From the NCBI RefSeq assembly GCF_000317435.1, contig NC_019751.1, forward strand, positions 992,001 through 1,056,000: DNA of 64,000 bases, in the 5' to 3' direction. The translations under genes and the position numbers were made by a program. This DNA is from Calothrix sp. PCC 6303. GTDB taxonomy: Bacteria; Cyanobacteriota; Cyanobacteriia; Cyanobacteriales; Nostocaceae. The notes below the pieces were generated by a model that was not told the origin of the DNA, did not search any database, and worked only from the letters and a program-made list of their open reading frames with translations. Of this stretch, positions 55,738 through 64,000 are shown piece after piece (within the stretch, counting starts at the first letter, position 1; each line of letters begins with the position of its first letter).

Positions 55738-58700
55738 ATGAAAACAGTTACCCAATTGCAAATTCGCCTTGATCATTATTACCAGCAAATCAAGACGATT
55801 ATTCTTGCACGTCAAAACCCAATTAGTGGACTTCTGCCAGCAAGTACAGCGGTGACGGCACATGGAGACTATACTGATGCCTGGGTACGGGATAACGTTT
55901 ATAGTATTTTGGCTGTGTGGGGATTAGGCTTAGGTTATCGCAAAGTCGATGATGACAAAGGACGCACTTACGAACTAGAACATTCCACAGTCAAATTGAT
56001 GCGGGGACTATTGTTTGCGATGATGCGGCAAGCGCATAAAGTTGAGCATTTCAAACATACTCAGTCTCCCCTCGATGCCTTGCACGCCAAATATAACACC
56101 ACAACAGGTGATATTGTTGTTGCTGATGACGAATGGGGACATCTGCAACTGGATGCAACATCGATATTTATCTTGATGTTGGCGCAAATGACAGCTTCGG
56201 GGTTAGAAATCATTTACACCCTAGATGAAGTTAACTTTGTCCAGAATTTGGTTTACTATATTGGACGAGCTTATAGGACTCCTGATTTTGGTATTTGGGA
56301 ACGGGGGAATAAGATCAACCATGGCAGTGCTGAACTAAATGCTAGTTCTGTAGGTATGGCAAAAGCCGCTTTAGAAGCCATCAATGGGATAGATTTATTC
56401 GGAGTGCGTGGAGGCAGTCAAGCTTCGGTAATTCATGCCCTACCAGACGAAATAGCCCGAACCAGAATTACATTAGAGTCATTATTACCTAGGGAATCCG
56501 CATCCAAAGAAATCGATGCTGCCCTGTTGAGTGTAATTAGTTTTCCCGCATTTGCAGTAGAAGATGTGGAATTGAGGGATTCTCCAGGGGAAACATTACT
56601 GGAAAGAACCAGGAATAAAATTATTAATCAACTAGCTGGAAAGTACGGTTGCAAACGCTTTTTGCGTGATGGACACCAAACCGTAATTGAAGATAACCAG
56701 CGTCTACACTACGAACCTTGGGAATTAAAGCAATTTGAACATATAGAATGTGAATGGCCTTTATTTTTCACCTATTTACTGCTTGATGCTTTATTTCGTG
56801 GTGAAAAAGAAGATATTAAGCATTACCAAAAGCAACTTAAAAGCTTATTAATTGAGCGGGATGGTTTGCAACTACTACCAGAACTCTACTATGTTCCCGC
56901 CGAAAATATCGAAGCTGAGAAACTAGAACCTCAAAGTCAACCGCGTTTACCCAATGAAAATATTCCCCTAGTTTGGGCGCAAAGTCTATATTATCTAGGT
57001 CAAATGTTGAGTGAGGGACTAATTGCCGTTGGTGATATCGATCCTTTGGGAAGATATTTAAATTCTAAGAAAAACCGGGAAGCATCCGTACAAATTGCTC
57101 TTTTATCAGAAGATGAAGATTTACAGGCAAAATTAGAAGTTTACGGCATTGAGACACAAACACCCAAAGAAGTAGAACCAATTCAAGTTCGTCAAGCAGA
57201 AGAATTAATCACAATTTATACCCAAATTGGTCGTAATGATAAACTAAGTTTAACTGGTCGTCCTCCCCGTAAACCACGCAGCTTAACGACTTCGAGATTA
57301 TTTCGTCTTGGAAATGACACAGTTGTCTTTTTACCATCTTTCCTAGACTCACAGCAATTTTACTTAACCTTAGATTACCACTTCCTTGTGGATCAACTGC
57401 GGAGCGAACTCACCTATATTCACAAATATTGGAATGATTTAGGTCGTCCTACCCTCACCTTAATGTTGACACATACCATCCTCGAAGTTGGTAGCGAGGC
57501 ATTATTAGAACTAATGCAGGAATTCAAAGATGGAGTATGTAACAGTGTACCCGTCAAACTTGGAAGACTCAACCAATTAATTTTAACAGGAGCCATCGAA
57601 CGAGTTGACTATCTCCAAGACTTTGAATTTAGCCAGTCATCCGTTCAAGATGCTAAACCCCGTCGTCAATATTTAATCTCAAATTCGGGTAAGAATCTGC
57701 AACTAGGACATACTCAAGAATTTCAGATGGAGTACGAAACCAACCAAGAAATGCTACTTTCGTGCTTGCGTTCTTCAGAAAACATCTACGAACAAATTGA
57801 ATTATTGCAGGCATTAACCCGCTTAGAAGGATTAGAATTTGATACAGGCTTTGGTGGTTCAGAGAACCCCGTCACAATTGGGGACTTACTAGATGAAATT
57901 TATACCAAAGCTGGAGAATTAGGACTATGGGCAGTGGTACGACAAGCTGCCGGGTTGATGCAGATGGCAGATATCAGCCTTTCAGATGTCGTCACCAGCA
58001 TCGTAGTAAGGGGAAAACAAATAGCCGTCGGTAAAGCCTACAGTCAAGACTCATTAATGACTGTACCTTTATCTCACACCGAGATAGTAGAAAAAATCAA
58101 TAACTTCTGCCGCGAAGACATACGCGATCGCGTTCTCACTCAAGAGATACTTATTTATGTGAGTACCCTCATTAAATCGGAACCGGAATTATTCAAAGGA
58201 TTACTAACTATCCGTATCGGTTATTTGATTCTCCTACTGACTAGTGAAATTGCTAGGGAATCATTTGTTACCCAAGATGAGGCATATCAAAGACTCATGC
58301 AGCTAGCACCATTTGAGGTGAAAACCCGCTTGCGGAACGTCCTCACTGGGTACACAGGCATGAGTAATTTGTTACAACAACAAGAATCCCTACATTTCCG
58401 CCAAAAAGCCACTAATATCAACTGGGTGGGTTTATCACCAATCATCGAGGATATGGAAGCACCCGAAGGTGGATGGCGACGTTTTCGCAAAGCTGAAGGT
58501 TCAACAGGCAGGGTTCCTAGCGAATTTTATCAAAATGTTTGGTTATTGCTGCAACACTGCAAAGGTGTAGTAATTGGTGACAAACTCGAACGTCGCAACC
58601 GCTTAGATAGTGAAACCATGTTAGCGGAAATGACAGCAGGGGAGAAAAATTTTGCCCTAAAAGTAGAGCATTTACTCAATAAAATCGAGTCACCAGAGTA

Positions 58701-58968
58701 TCGCCAAGTTTGCATTGAAACCTTGATGGAAATGGCTGCAATCGTCTCGAAAAACTCCGAACTGCAAATTGATGATTATTTGGTTTTGGATGTGATTATT
58801 GGTCATGCTGTGCGTTTAGCTTGGTTGGAAATGCGACCGGAACGAGGTGATCGGTATGATGAGGATAAGGCTTCGGCATGGCGGTCTTTTTATAATACTT
58901 CTCCGAGGGAGTGTGAGGGGCATATTGTGAATGCATTTAAATTCTTGGGTGAGTTGGTGAGGGAGTAA
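55738..58968 (+). CDS. GH15-like / phosphorylase kinase alpha-like large protein
   Basis: 1076 residues. The N-terminal part (about 1-430) is related to glycoside hydrolase family 15 and to the alpha/beta regulatory subunits of eukaryotic phosphorylase kinase: HGDYTDAWVRDNVYSILAVWGLGLGYRK, DEWGHLQLDATSIFILML, GIWERGNKINHGSAELNASSVGMAKAAL, and WPLFFTYLLLDALF. The C-terminal half continues the PhK-like arrangement. These proteins occur across cyanobacteria; whether they hydrolyse glucans or regulate glycogen phosphorylase is not known. Cytosolic, with no signal peptide. Confidence 0.82.
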   Translation: MKTVTQLQIRLDHYYQQIKTIILARQNPISGLLPASTAVTAHGDYTDAWVRDNVYSILAVWGLGLGYRKVDDDKGRTYELEHSTVKLMRGLLFAMMRQAHKVEHFKHTQSPLDALHAKYNTTTGDIVVADDEWGHLQLDATSIFILMLAQMTASGLEIIYTLDEVNFVQNLVYYIGRAYRTPDFGIWERGNKINHGSAELNASSVGMAKAALEAINGIDLFGVRGGSQASVIHALPDEIARTRITLESLLPRESASKEIDAALLSVISFPAFAVEDVELRDSPGETLLERTRNKIINQLAGKYGCKRFLRDGHQTVIEDNQRLHYEPWELKQFEHIECEWPLFFTYLLLDALFRGEKEDIKHYQKQLKSLLIERDGLQLLPELYYVPAENIEAEKLEPQSQPRLPNENIPLVWAQSLYYLGQMLSEGLIAVGDIDPLGRYLNSKKNREASVQIALLSEDEDLQAKLEVYGIETQTPKEVEPIQVRQAEELITIYTQIGRNDKLSLTGRPPRKPRSLTTSRLFRLGNDTVVFLPSFLDSQQFYLTLDYHFLVDQLRSELTYIHKYWNDLGRPTLTLMLTHTILEVGSEALLELMQEFKDGVCNSVPVKLGRLNQLILTGAIERVDYLQDFEFSQSSVQDAKPRRQYLISNSGKNLQLGHTQEFQMEYETNQEMLLSCLRSSENIYEQIELLQALTRLEGLEFDTGFGGSENPVTIGDLLDEIYTKAGELGLWAVVRQAAGLMQMADISLSDVVTSIVVRGKQIAVGKAYSQDSLMTVPLSHTEIVEKINNFCREDIRDRVLTQEILIYVSTLIKSEPELFKGLLTIRIGYLILLLTSEIARESFVTQDEAYQRLMQLAPFEVKTRLRNVLTGYTGMSNLLQQQESLHFRQKATNINWVGLSPIIEDMEAPEGGWRRFRKAEGSTGRVPSEFYQNVWLLLQHCKGVVIGDKLERRNRLDSETMLAEMTAGEKNFALKVEHLLNKIESPEYRQVCIETLMEMAAIVSKNSELQIDDYLVLDVIIGHAVRLAWLEMRPERGDRYDEDKASAWRSFYNTSPRECEGHIVNAFKFLGELVRE

Positions 58969-58980
58969 GAAATAAAAGAG

Positions 58981-59018
58981 TTTTAACGCAGAGGGACGCG
59001 GAGGAAAGCGCAGAGAAG
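58981..59018. repeat. 38-bp inverted repeat, left copy, flanking the GxxExxY gene
   Basis: TTTTAACGCAGAGGGACGCG and on; matches the reverse complement of 59439-59476 at 34 of 38 positions. GCAGAGG repeat family. Confidence 0.8.
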
Positions 59019-59026
59019 AGAGGGAG

Positions 59027-59401
59027 ATGGAGAATGAGTTGAGTGGGATGATTATTGGGTGTGGGATGCGGGTGCATTCGTCTTTGGGTGCAGGTTTGCT
59101 GGAGTCTGCTTATGAGAGGTGTTTGTATTATGAGTTGGAAAATGAAGGTTTGAGTGTTCAGCAACAGGTTCCATTGCCTTTAGTTTATAAGGGTGTGGAG
59201 TTAGATTGTGCTTATCGATTGGATTTGATGGTGGAGAACAAAGTGATTGTGGAAATTAAATCGGTGGAATCTATAAAACCAATTCACTCAGCCCAACTCC
59301 TCACCTACCTCAAACTCGCAGATTGTAAACTAGGACTCATTCTCAACTTCAACGTCATCCACCTCAAAGAAGGAATAAAACGCGTCGTCAACAACCTCTA
59401 A
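59027..59401 (+). CDS. GxxExxY protein (PD-(D/E)XK fold)
   Basis: 124 residues. The namesake motif is GLLESAYERCLYYEL (about 23-37). The nuclease-like core is DCAYRLDLMVENKVIVEIKSVESI, with Asp, Glu and Lys in the PD-(D/E)XK order. GxxExxY proteins are widespread in cyanobacteria; function unproven. It is bracketed by inverted 38-bp repeats (58981-59018 and 59439-59476), so the gene may move or have spread as a unit. The start ATG lies 8 bases after the left repeat. Confidence 0.88.
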   Translation: MENELSGMIIGCGMRVHSSLGAGLLESAYERCLYYELENEGLSVQQQVPLPLVYKGVELDCAYRLDLMVENKVIVEIKSVESIKPIHSAQLLTYLKLADCKLGLILNFNVIHLKEGIKRVVNNL

Positions 59402-59438
59402 TTTTCTCTCTCTTTCTTCTCTCCTCTCTTCTCCCTTT

Positions 59439-59476
59439 CTTCTCTGCGCTTTCCTCTGCGATCCTTTGCGTTAAAA
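59439..59476. repeat. 38-bp inverted repeat, right copy, flanking the GxxExxY gene
   Basis: CTTCTCTGCGCTTTCCTCTG and on, ending GCGTTAAAA. Inverted with respect to the left copy at 58981. Confidence 0.8.
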
Positions 59477-59581
59477 AATATTTCTTCCACCAACACATCC
59501 TCCCTAGGATAGATTCCCTAAGGTACATCAATATGAGATACCTAAAACTAATTTTGTTCCCCTAAAGAAAAAATTACACTT

Positions 59582-62500
59582 ATGAAACTATCTTTTCGCA
59601 GATTGGGCTTCATCTGTGGAGGCGCTTTTTGCTATTTTTTCTTTTCTACTCCCATCAAAGCAGAAATTGTCCCCGATCAAACTTTACCTAATAATTCTGT
59701 AGTTAATCCTGGTTGTAATGAGTGTGATATTACAGGTGGAACTAGGGTAGGAAATAACCTGTTTCATAGTTTTGAAAAGTTTACCGTCCCTACTGGTGGT
59801 GAAGCTAGGTTTAATAATTCTACAGATATTCAAAATATTTTAAGTCGGGTAACAGGAACATCTGCTTCTAATATTGATGGCTGGATTCGGGCAAATGGTA
59901 CAGCAAATTTGTTTTTGATGAATCCCAATGGAATTGTTTTTGGAGAAAATGCGAGGTTAGATATTGGTGGTTCTTTTGTGGGAACTACGGCAAATCAATT
60001 TAAATTTGGAGATTTAGGTTTTTTCAGTGCGACTAACCCAGAAGCACCGACTCCTTTGTTAACGGTTAGTCCTTCAGCTTTGGTGTTTAGTCAAAGGCAA
60101 TCGGCTCCGATTCAAAATAATGCTAATGTCATTTTTGGAACATCCTTGAGTTCTGATCCTAATATTAGAAAAGCTGGTTTAAGGGTTCCTGATGGTAAGA
60201 GTTTGGTGCTTGCTGGTGGTGATATTAATCTGAATCAAGCTGGCTTAAATAGCTATGGGGGTAGAATTGAATTAGGTGCTGTAGGTGATGCTGGAGTTTT
60301 GGGATTGAATGTGAATGTCAATGACATAAAATTAAATTTTCCAGATAACCTAGCCCTTGGCAAAATATCATTAACTAATAACTCTATTATTGATGTGCAA
60401 AGTGGCAATGGTGGTAATATCGCCATGACTGCACGGGAATTAAATATTGATGACAGAACTTATTTACTGGCAGGAATCGGTATTCAAGAGGGTAGTGCAG
60501 GTAGCCAAGCTGGTAATATTGACCTAAATATCAAAGACGCGATCGCATTAAGCAACAAAGCCGTAATTACCAATAGTGTCTCCCGTGATGCTGTGGGTAA
60601 TGCTGGCAATATCAACATCAATACGGCAAATCTCAAACTCACTACCGGGGGACAAATTCGTAGCGATACGGGTGCTTTAGGTAATAGCGGTCAAGTAATT
60701 ATTAATGCTGGTAATGTTTCCCTGGAAGGTAGAACTAGTGATGGTGCAGCTAGTGCTATTTTTAGCAGAGTTAGAGCCAACTCTACAGGGAATGCTGGGG
60801 GAATTTATATCAACACAGATAACTTCGCCGCTAGTGGAGGTGCTGGATTATTTAGTAATACCTTCAGTCGCGGAGATGCTGGAGATGTAACTATTAATGC
60901 TCCAAATGGAACTGTGAAATTTGCCGGGAGATTTAATTTTGAATCTCCATCTGGTATATTTAGCAACGTGGAACCGGGGGGAATTGGAAATGGAGGAAAT
61001 ATCACTATTAAAGCTAGGGAAGTTTTATTAGTACCGGATGGCAACAACTTTGGTGGAGAATTATTTTCCATTTCTAAGGGTCAAGGTAACTCTGGTAATA
61101 TCTTAGTTGAAGCAAGCGATCGCGTTGTCCTCCAAAAGCAAGGTGGGATTGAAAATGACTTGCGGGGAGACTTTTTTGCCAAAGATGGAGTTAGTACCCG
61201 CCAAGGTGGTAACATCACAATCACCACCAGCCCCACTGGAAATGTTTCCATGGATGATACTGGCTTAATTATTGCCAGAAATGGTGGTAGGGGAAACGCG
61301 GGTAACGTATCTATATCTACAGGTACCTTTTCTGCCACAAATGGATCTTTTATCAACGTTGAAACACTTGGTACTGGTAATGCTGGTAGTGTTGACATTA
61401 CTGGCAAACAGAGTGTCACCTTCGATGATAGTAAGATTACTAGTGGTGTTAAAAAAGATACTACAGGTAAAGCTGGTGATATTCGTATCAACACCGCAGA
61501 CTTTTTGTTGACTAACAAAGCTGTTTTTTTCGCCAGTACAGAAGGCAAAGGAGATGCTGGCAACGTGATTATTAATGCCAGTCGTAGCGCTAAATTTGAC
61601 GGCAATAGCATTATTCTTTCCCCTGTGAATGCAGGTAGTACAGGTAATGGCGGTTACATCGCAATTAATACTGATTCTGATGGTAGCGTTGCCTTTACTA
61701 ACGCTGGAACCATTGCCAACAGTAGTGGAGAGGGAAATGCCGGGTACATATCCATCTCCACGGGGAAGTTTTCGGCGACAAAAAACTCCTTTTTCATTGC
61801 CGAAACATTTGGTAGTGGTAACGCTGGTACTGTTGATATCAGTGGTAAACAGAGTGTAGCCTTCGACGATAGCATTATTAATAGTGGTGTGAAAAAAGAT
61901 AGCACAGGTAAAGCCGGAGATATTCGCATCAACACCGCAGACTTTTTTCTAACTAACAAAGCTGTTTTTATCACTAGTACAGAAGGCAAAGGAGATGCTG
62001 GCAACATTATTGTTAATGCCAGTCGGAGTGCCAAACTTGATGGCAATAGCATTATTCTTTCCCCTGTGAATGCAGGTAGTACAGGTAATGGCGGTTACAT
62101 CGCAATTAATACTGATTCTGATGGTAGCGTTGCCTTTACTAACGCTGGAACCATCGCCAATAGTAGTGGAGAGGGAAATGCAGGGAATATATCTATCTCC
62201 ACAGGTAAATTTTCAGCAACAAATAACTCTTTTTTTATCGCCGAAACATTTGGGAGTGGCACCGCAGGTACTATTAGTATTAACGCCAAGCAAGATTTAA
62301 CTTTCAACAATAGTAATATTTTTAATAGCATCAAACCAGGTAGTACAGGAGATGCTGGTGGTATTCGCATTGATACGAAAGACTTTCTTTTGACTAACAA
62401 ATCCGGTTTTTTCACCAGTACAGATGGTAAAGGTAATGCTGGCAACGTCATCATTAATGCTAGTCGTAGCGCTAAATTTGACGATTTGAGTACGATTTTT

Positions 62501-63697
62501 GCGACTGTAAATACTGGTAGCACAGGTAAGGGTGGTTTCGTAACGATTGATACTGATCCGGATGGCATTGTCTCCTTCACCAACACTGGTAGAATTATTG
62601 CTGCAACTAGTGAAGGAACAGATGGCTCATCTGGCTACATTAAAATTAATACAGGTACTTTATCTCTAACAGAAGGCTCATTTTTGAGTGTAGCAACTGA
62701 CGGCAAGGGAGATGCTGGTAACATCACTGTTAATGCCAACCGTCTTGTTTTCTTAGATGGACAAAGAGCAGATGGGAATGGCACTAGTATCGGTAGTAAC
62801 GTCATTAAAAATGGTACTGGCAGCGGCGGGAGGATTGATATTAACACTCCAATATTATCCCTAAGTAATGGTGCGACATTATTTGCCACCGCCGAAGGTA
62901 AAGGGCAAGGAGGTAATGTTTACGTTGATGCTAATTCTATCCGCCTAGATAGATTTTCCAGTATTCAAGCAAATACTCAGGGTGCTGCCATAGATCCCAC
63001 TAAGCAACAAGCAACCATCAATTTGCGATCTCAAAGTTTAATTCTGCGTCGTGGCAGTAATATTACCACAAATGGCGATGGCGATCGCGTAAGCGGTGGA
63101 AGCATTAATATTAATAGCGATGTCATTGCAGGTTTTGAAAACAGCGATATCAGCGCTAATTCTAGCGGCTTTCGCGGTGGAGATATTAAAATTACTACTC
63201 AAGCGCTTTTTGGCATCAGACCCAGTTCCACTTTAACTGATGAAAGCGACATTACTACCAAGGGTGCAACCCCAGATTTAGATGGGAAAACCGAGATTGA
63301 CACACCTGATACTGATCCTAGTAAAGGTTTAATACAATTATCCCGTAATGTCCTTGATGCCAGTAATCAAATAGATCAAACTTGTCCCAGAGATATATAT
63401 TCTAAACCTTTAGGTAAATTTATCATCACTGGACCTGGAGTTTTACCATCTAACCCCCTAGAATTTCTTACAGGGACACTGGAAGATAATCAACTAGCAA
63501 CCTTAGAAGAACAAAGAACAAATCAAACGGTTGCACCATCAATTATTAACACCCAAACTTCTCACCCTCCAAATACAATTGTCGAAGCCCAAGGATGGAT
63601 CAAATCTCCCGATGGTACAATATTCTTGGTTGCTAACGTCCCCCAAACTATTCCCTATTCCCAACCTGCTGCATCCTCATGTTTAAGCTTAGATTAG
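59582..63697 (+). CDS. Two-partner-secretion exoprotein (filamentous hemagglutinin N-terminal domain)
   Basis: 1371 residues. Signal peptide (about 1-28, ending IKA) then the TPS/hemagglutination domain (about 29-170): GGTRVGNNLFHSFEKFTVPTGG, then LSRVTGTSASNIDGWIRANG, NLFLMNPNGIVFGENARLDIGGSFVGTTA. The rest is a right-handed beta-helix of GNAGNV-type coils. Residues about 560-1000 consist of tandem 147-residue units, the second and third sharing over 110 identical bases. The C-terminus contains a proline-rich QTSHPPNTIVEAQGW and the end CLSLD. The TpsB outer-membrane transporter is not in the window, so it may lie elsewhere. Confidence 0.9.
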   Translation: MKLSFRRLGFICGGAFCYFFFSTPIKAEIVPDQTLPNNSVVNPGCNECDITGGTRVGNNLFHSFEKFTVPTGGEARFNNSTDIQNILSRVTGTSASNIDGWIRANGTANLFLMNPNGIVFGENARLDIGGSFVGTTANQFKFGDLGFFSATNPEAPTPLLTVSPSALVFSQRQSAPIQNNANVIFGTSLSSDPNIRKAGLRVPDGKSLVLAGGDINLNQAGLNSYGGRIELGAVGDAGVLGLNVNVNDIKLNFPDNLALGKISLTNNSIIDVQSGNGGNIAMTARELNIDDRTYLLAGIGIQEGSAGSQAGNIDLNIKDAIALSNKAVITNSVSRDAVGNAGNININTANLKLTTGGQIRSDTGALGNSGQVIINAGNVSLEGRTSDGAASAIFSRVRANSTGNAGGIYINTDNFAASGGAGLFSNTFSRGDAGDVTINAPNGTVKFAGRFNFESPSGIFSNVEPGGIGNGGNITIKAREVLLVPDGNNFGGELFSISKGQGNSGNILVEASDRVVLQKQGGIENDLRGDFFAKDGVSTRQGGNITITTSPTGNVSMDDTGLIIARNGGRGNAGNVSISTGTFSATNGSFINVETLGTGNAGSVDITGKQSVTFDDSKITSGVKKDTTGKAGDIRINTADFLLTNKAVFFASTEGKGDAGNVIINASRSAKFDGNSIILSPVNAGSTGNGGYIAINTDSDGSVAFTNAGTIANSSGEGNAGYISISTGKFSATKNSFFIAETFGSGNAGTVDISGKQSVAFDDSIINSGVKKDSTGKAGDIRINTADFFLTNKAVFITSTEGKGDAGNIIVNASRSAKLDGNSIILSPVNAGSTGNGGYIAINTDSDGSVAFTNAGTIANSSGEGNAGNISISTGKFSATNNSFFIAETFGSGTAGTISINAKQDLTFNNSNIFNSIKPGSTGDAGGIRIDTKDFLLTNKSGFFTSTDGKGNAGNVIINASRSAKFDDLSTIFATVNTGSTGKGGFVTIDTDPDGIVSFTNTGRIIAATSEGTDGSSGYIKINTGTLSLTEGSFLSVATDGKGDAGNITVNANRLVFLDGQRADGNGTSIGSNVIKNGTGSGGRIDINTPILSLSNGATLFATAEGKGQGGNVYVDANSIRLDRFSSIQANTQGAAIDPTKQQATINLRSQSLILRRGSNITTNGDGDRVSGGSININSDVIAGFENSDISANSSGFRGGDIKITTQALFGIRPSSTLTDESDITTKGATPDLDGKTEIDTPDTDPSKGLIQLSRNVLDASNQIDQTCPRDIYSKPLGKFIITGPGVLPSNPLEFLTGTLEDNQLATLEEQRTNQTVAPSIINTQTSHPPNTIVEAQGWIKSPDGTIFLVANVPQTIPYSQPAASSCLSLD
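61260..62582 (+). repeat. 441-bp internal tandem repeats in the exoprotein gene
   Basis: Three units with a period of 441 bp (147 codons). The stretch 61601-61713 is identical to 62042-62154. The third unit is more diverged. In frame, so copy number changes would lengthen or shorten the beta-helix. Confidence 0.85.
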
Positions 63698-63714
63698 CAA
63701 ATGAATTTAGCAGC

Positions 63715-64000
63715 ATGAAAGTCAAGATTCTGATTACCATCGCCCTGAGTATACCAACATTTTTATTCGCGCTGTTGGCTGGAAGTCAACCCTTGGGAAA
63801 ACCATCCCTAACTACAGCAGATTGCCAATTAAAAAAGTGGTATTTACCTTTTAAAGGCAATTCACCTGTATTGCGATCGCGTTCTGGAATAAGCTGTTGT
63901 CAAAAGGATGTTTCTTGTCTTGATGAGCAACTTTGGGGAGAAAAAGGCGATAAAAAAGCATTAATCACCTCTATCAATCGCAGTCTCCAATATTTACAAA
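63715..64000 (+). CDS. mltA: Murein transglycosylase A-like protein, 5' part only
   Basis: 95 codons visible; the gene runs off the window end. Signal peptide (about 1-20, IALSIPTFLFALLAG), then a variable segment and DEQLWGEKGDKKALITSINRSLQYLQ, which resembles the start of the MltA domain of cyanobacterial lytic transglycosylases (LxxQ.WG..GDK.AL..ID.SL.YL). MltA cuts peptidoglycan glycan strands and makes 1,6-anhydro ends. It starts 18 bp after the exoprotein stop, so the two may be co-transcribed. The catalytic Asp lies beyond the window. Confidence 0.72.
   Translation, partial: MKVKILITIALSIPTFLFALLAGSQPLGKPSLTTADCQLKKWYLPFKGNSPVLRSRSGISCCQKDVSCLDEQLWGEKGDKKALITSINRSLQYLQ

Overview
The window comes from a filamentous (Nostocales-type) cyanobacterium. 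It encodes plastocyanin, cytochrome c550 of photosystem II, plant-type [2Fe-2S] ferredoxin, biliverdin reductase and a pheophorbide-oxygenase-like Rieske protein. The HIP1 octamer GCGATCGC recurs throughout, and gaps carry several families of short dispersed repeats. Base composition is AT-leaning. The species cannot be fixed from the sequence alone. There is no rRNA, one tRNA (Leu-CAG), no CRISPR array and one complete insertion sequence.

Region 1 (1-6306) is a complete lasso-peptide gene cluster on the + strand, in the order B2 (leader peptidase), B1 (leader-binding PqqD-like protein), C (asparagine-synthetase-like cyclase), A (52-residue precursor), an HPr-kinase-like gene, D (ABC exporter). 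The precursor predicts an 8-residue Gly1-Asp8 ring and a Cys7/Cys26 pair. Hairpins separate A from the kinase.

Region 2 (6307-20160) is mostly chromosomal housekeeping with repeat elements between genes: a Uma2 nuclease, a PEP-CTERM GDSL esterase, a cysteine hydrolase, ispG, a carboxyl-terminal protease, a pentapeptide-repeat Ser/Thr kinase, an FHA protein, recA (with a LexA-box-like site), petF and bvdR. An 870-bp non-coding gap (14856-15726) contains nested hairpins resembling the 3' end of a TnpB-type element.

Region 3 (20184-31635, minus strand) holds hyuB and hyuA, separated by a decayed restriction-modification remnant. Next comes a two-gene operon of a HEPN-like protein and a 927-residue protein with two P-loop domains, a plausible conflict/defence module. 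An Rpn/DUF4351 nuclease overlapping recG follows.

Region 4 (31661-44410) holds an ABC exporter with an intact IS4-family element (TSD GTTATAA) just upstream, petE, psbV, a lipoprotein, the Rieske oxygenase, trpS, an AAA ATPase, an AI-2E-family permease, tRNA-Leu and an SpoU/TrmH RNA methyltransferase.

Region 5 (44732-64000) holds tldD/tldE, an M41-only zinc peptidase, a diguanylate cyclase, alaS, a VapBC-type pair, a second Uma2, a GH15/phosphorylase-kinase-alpha-like protein and a GxxExxY protein bracketed by 38-bp inverted repeats. It ends with a large two-partner-secretion exoprotein with 441-bp internal repeats and the 5' end of a murein transglycosylase gene.
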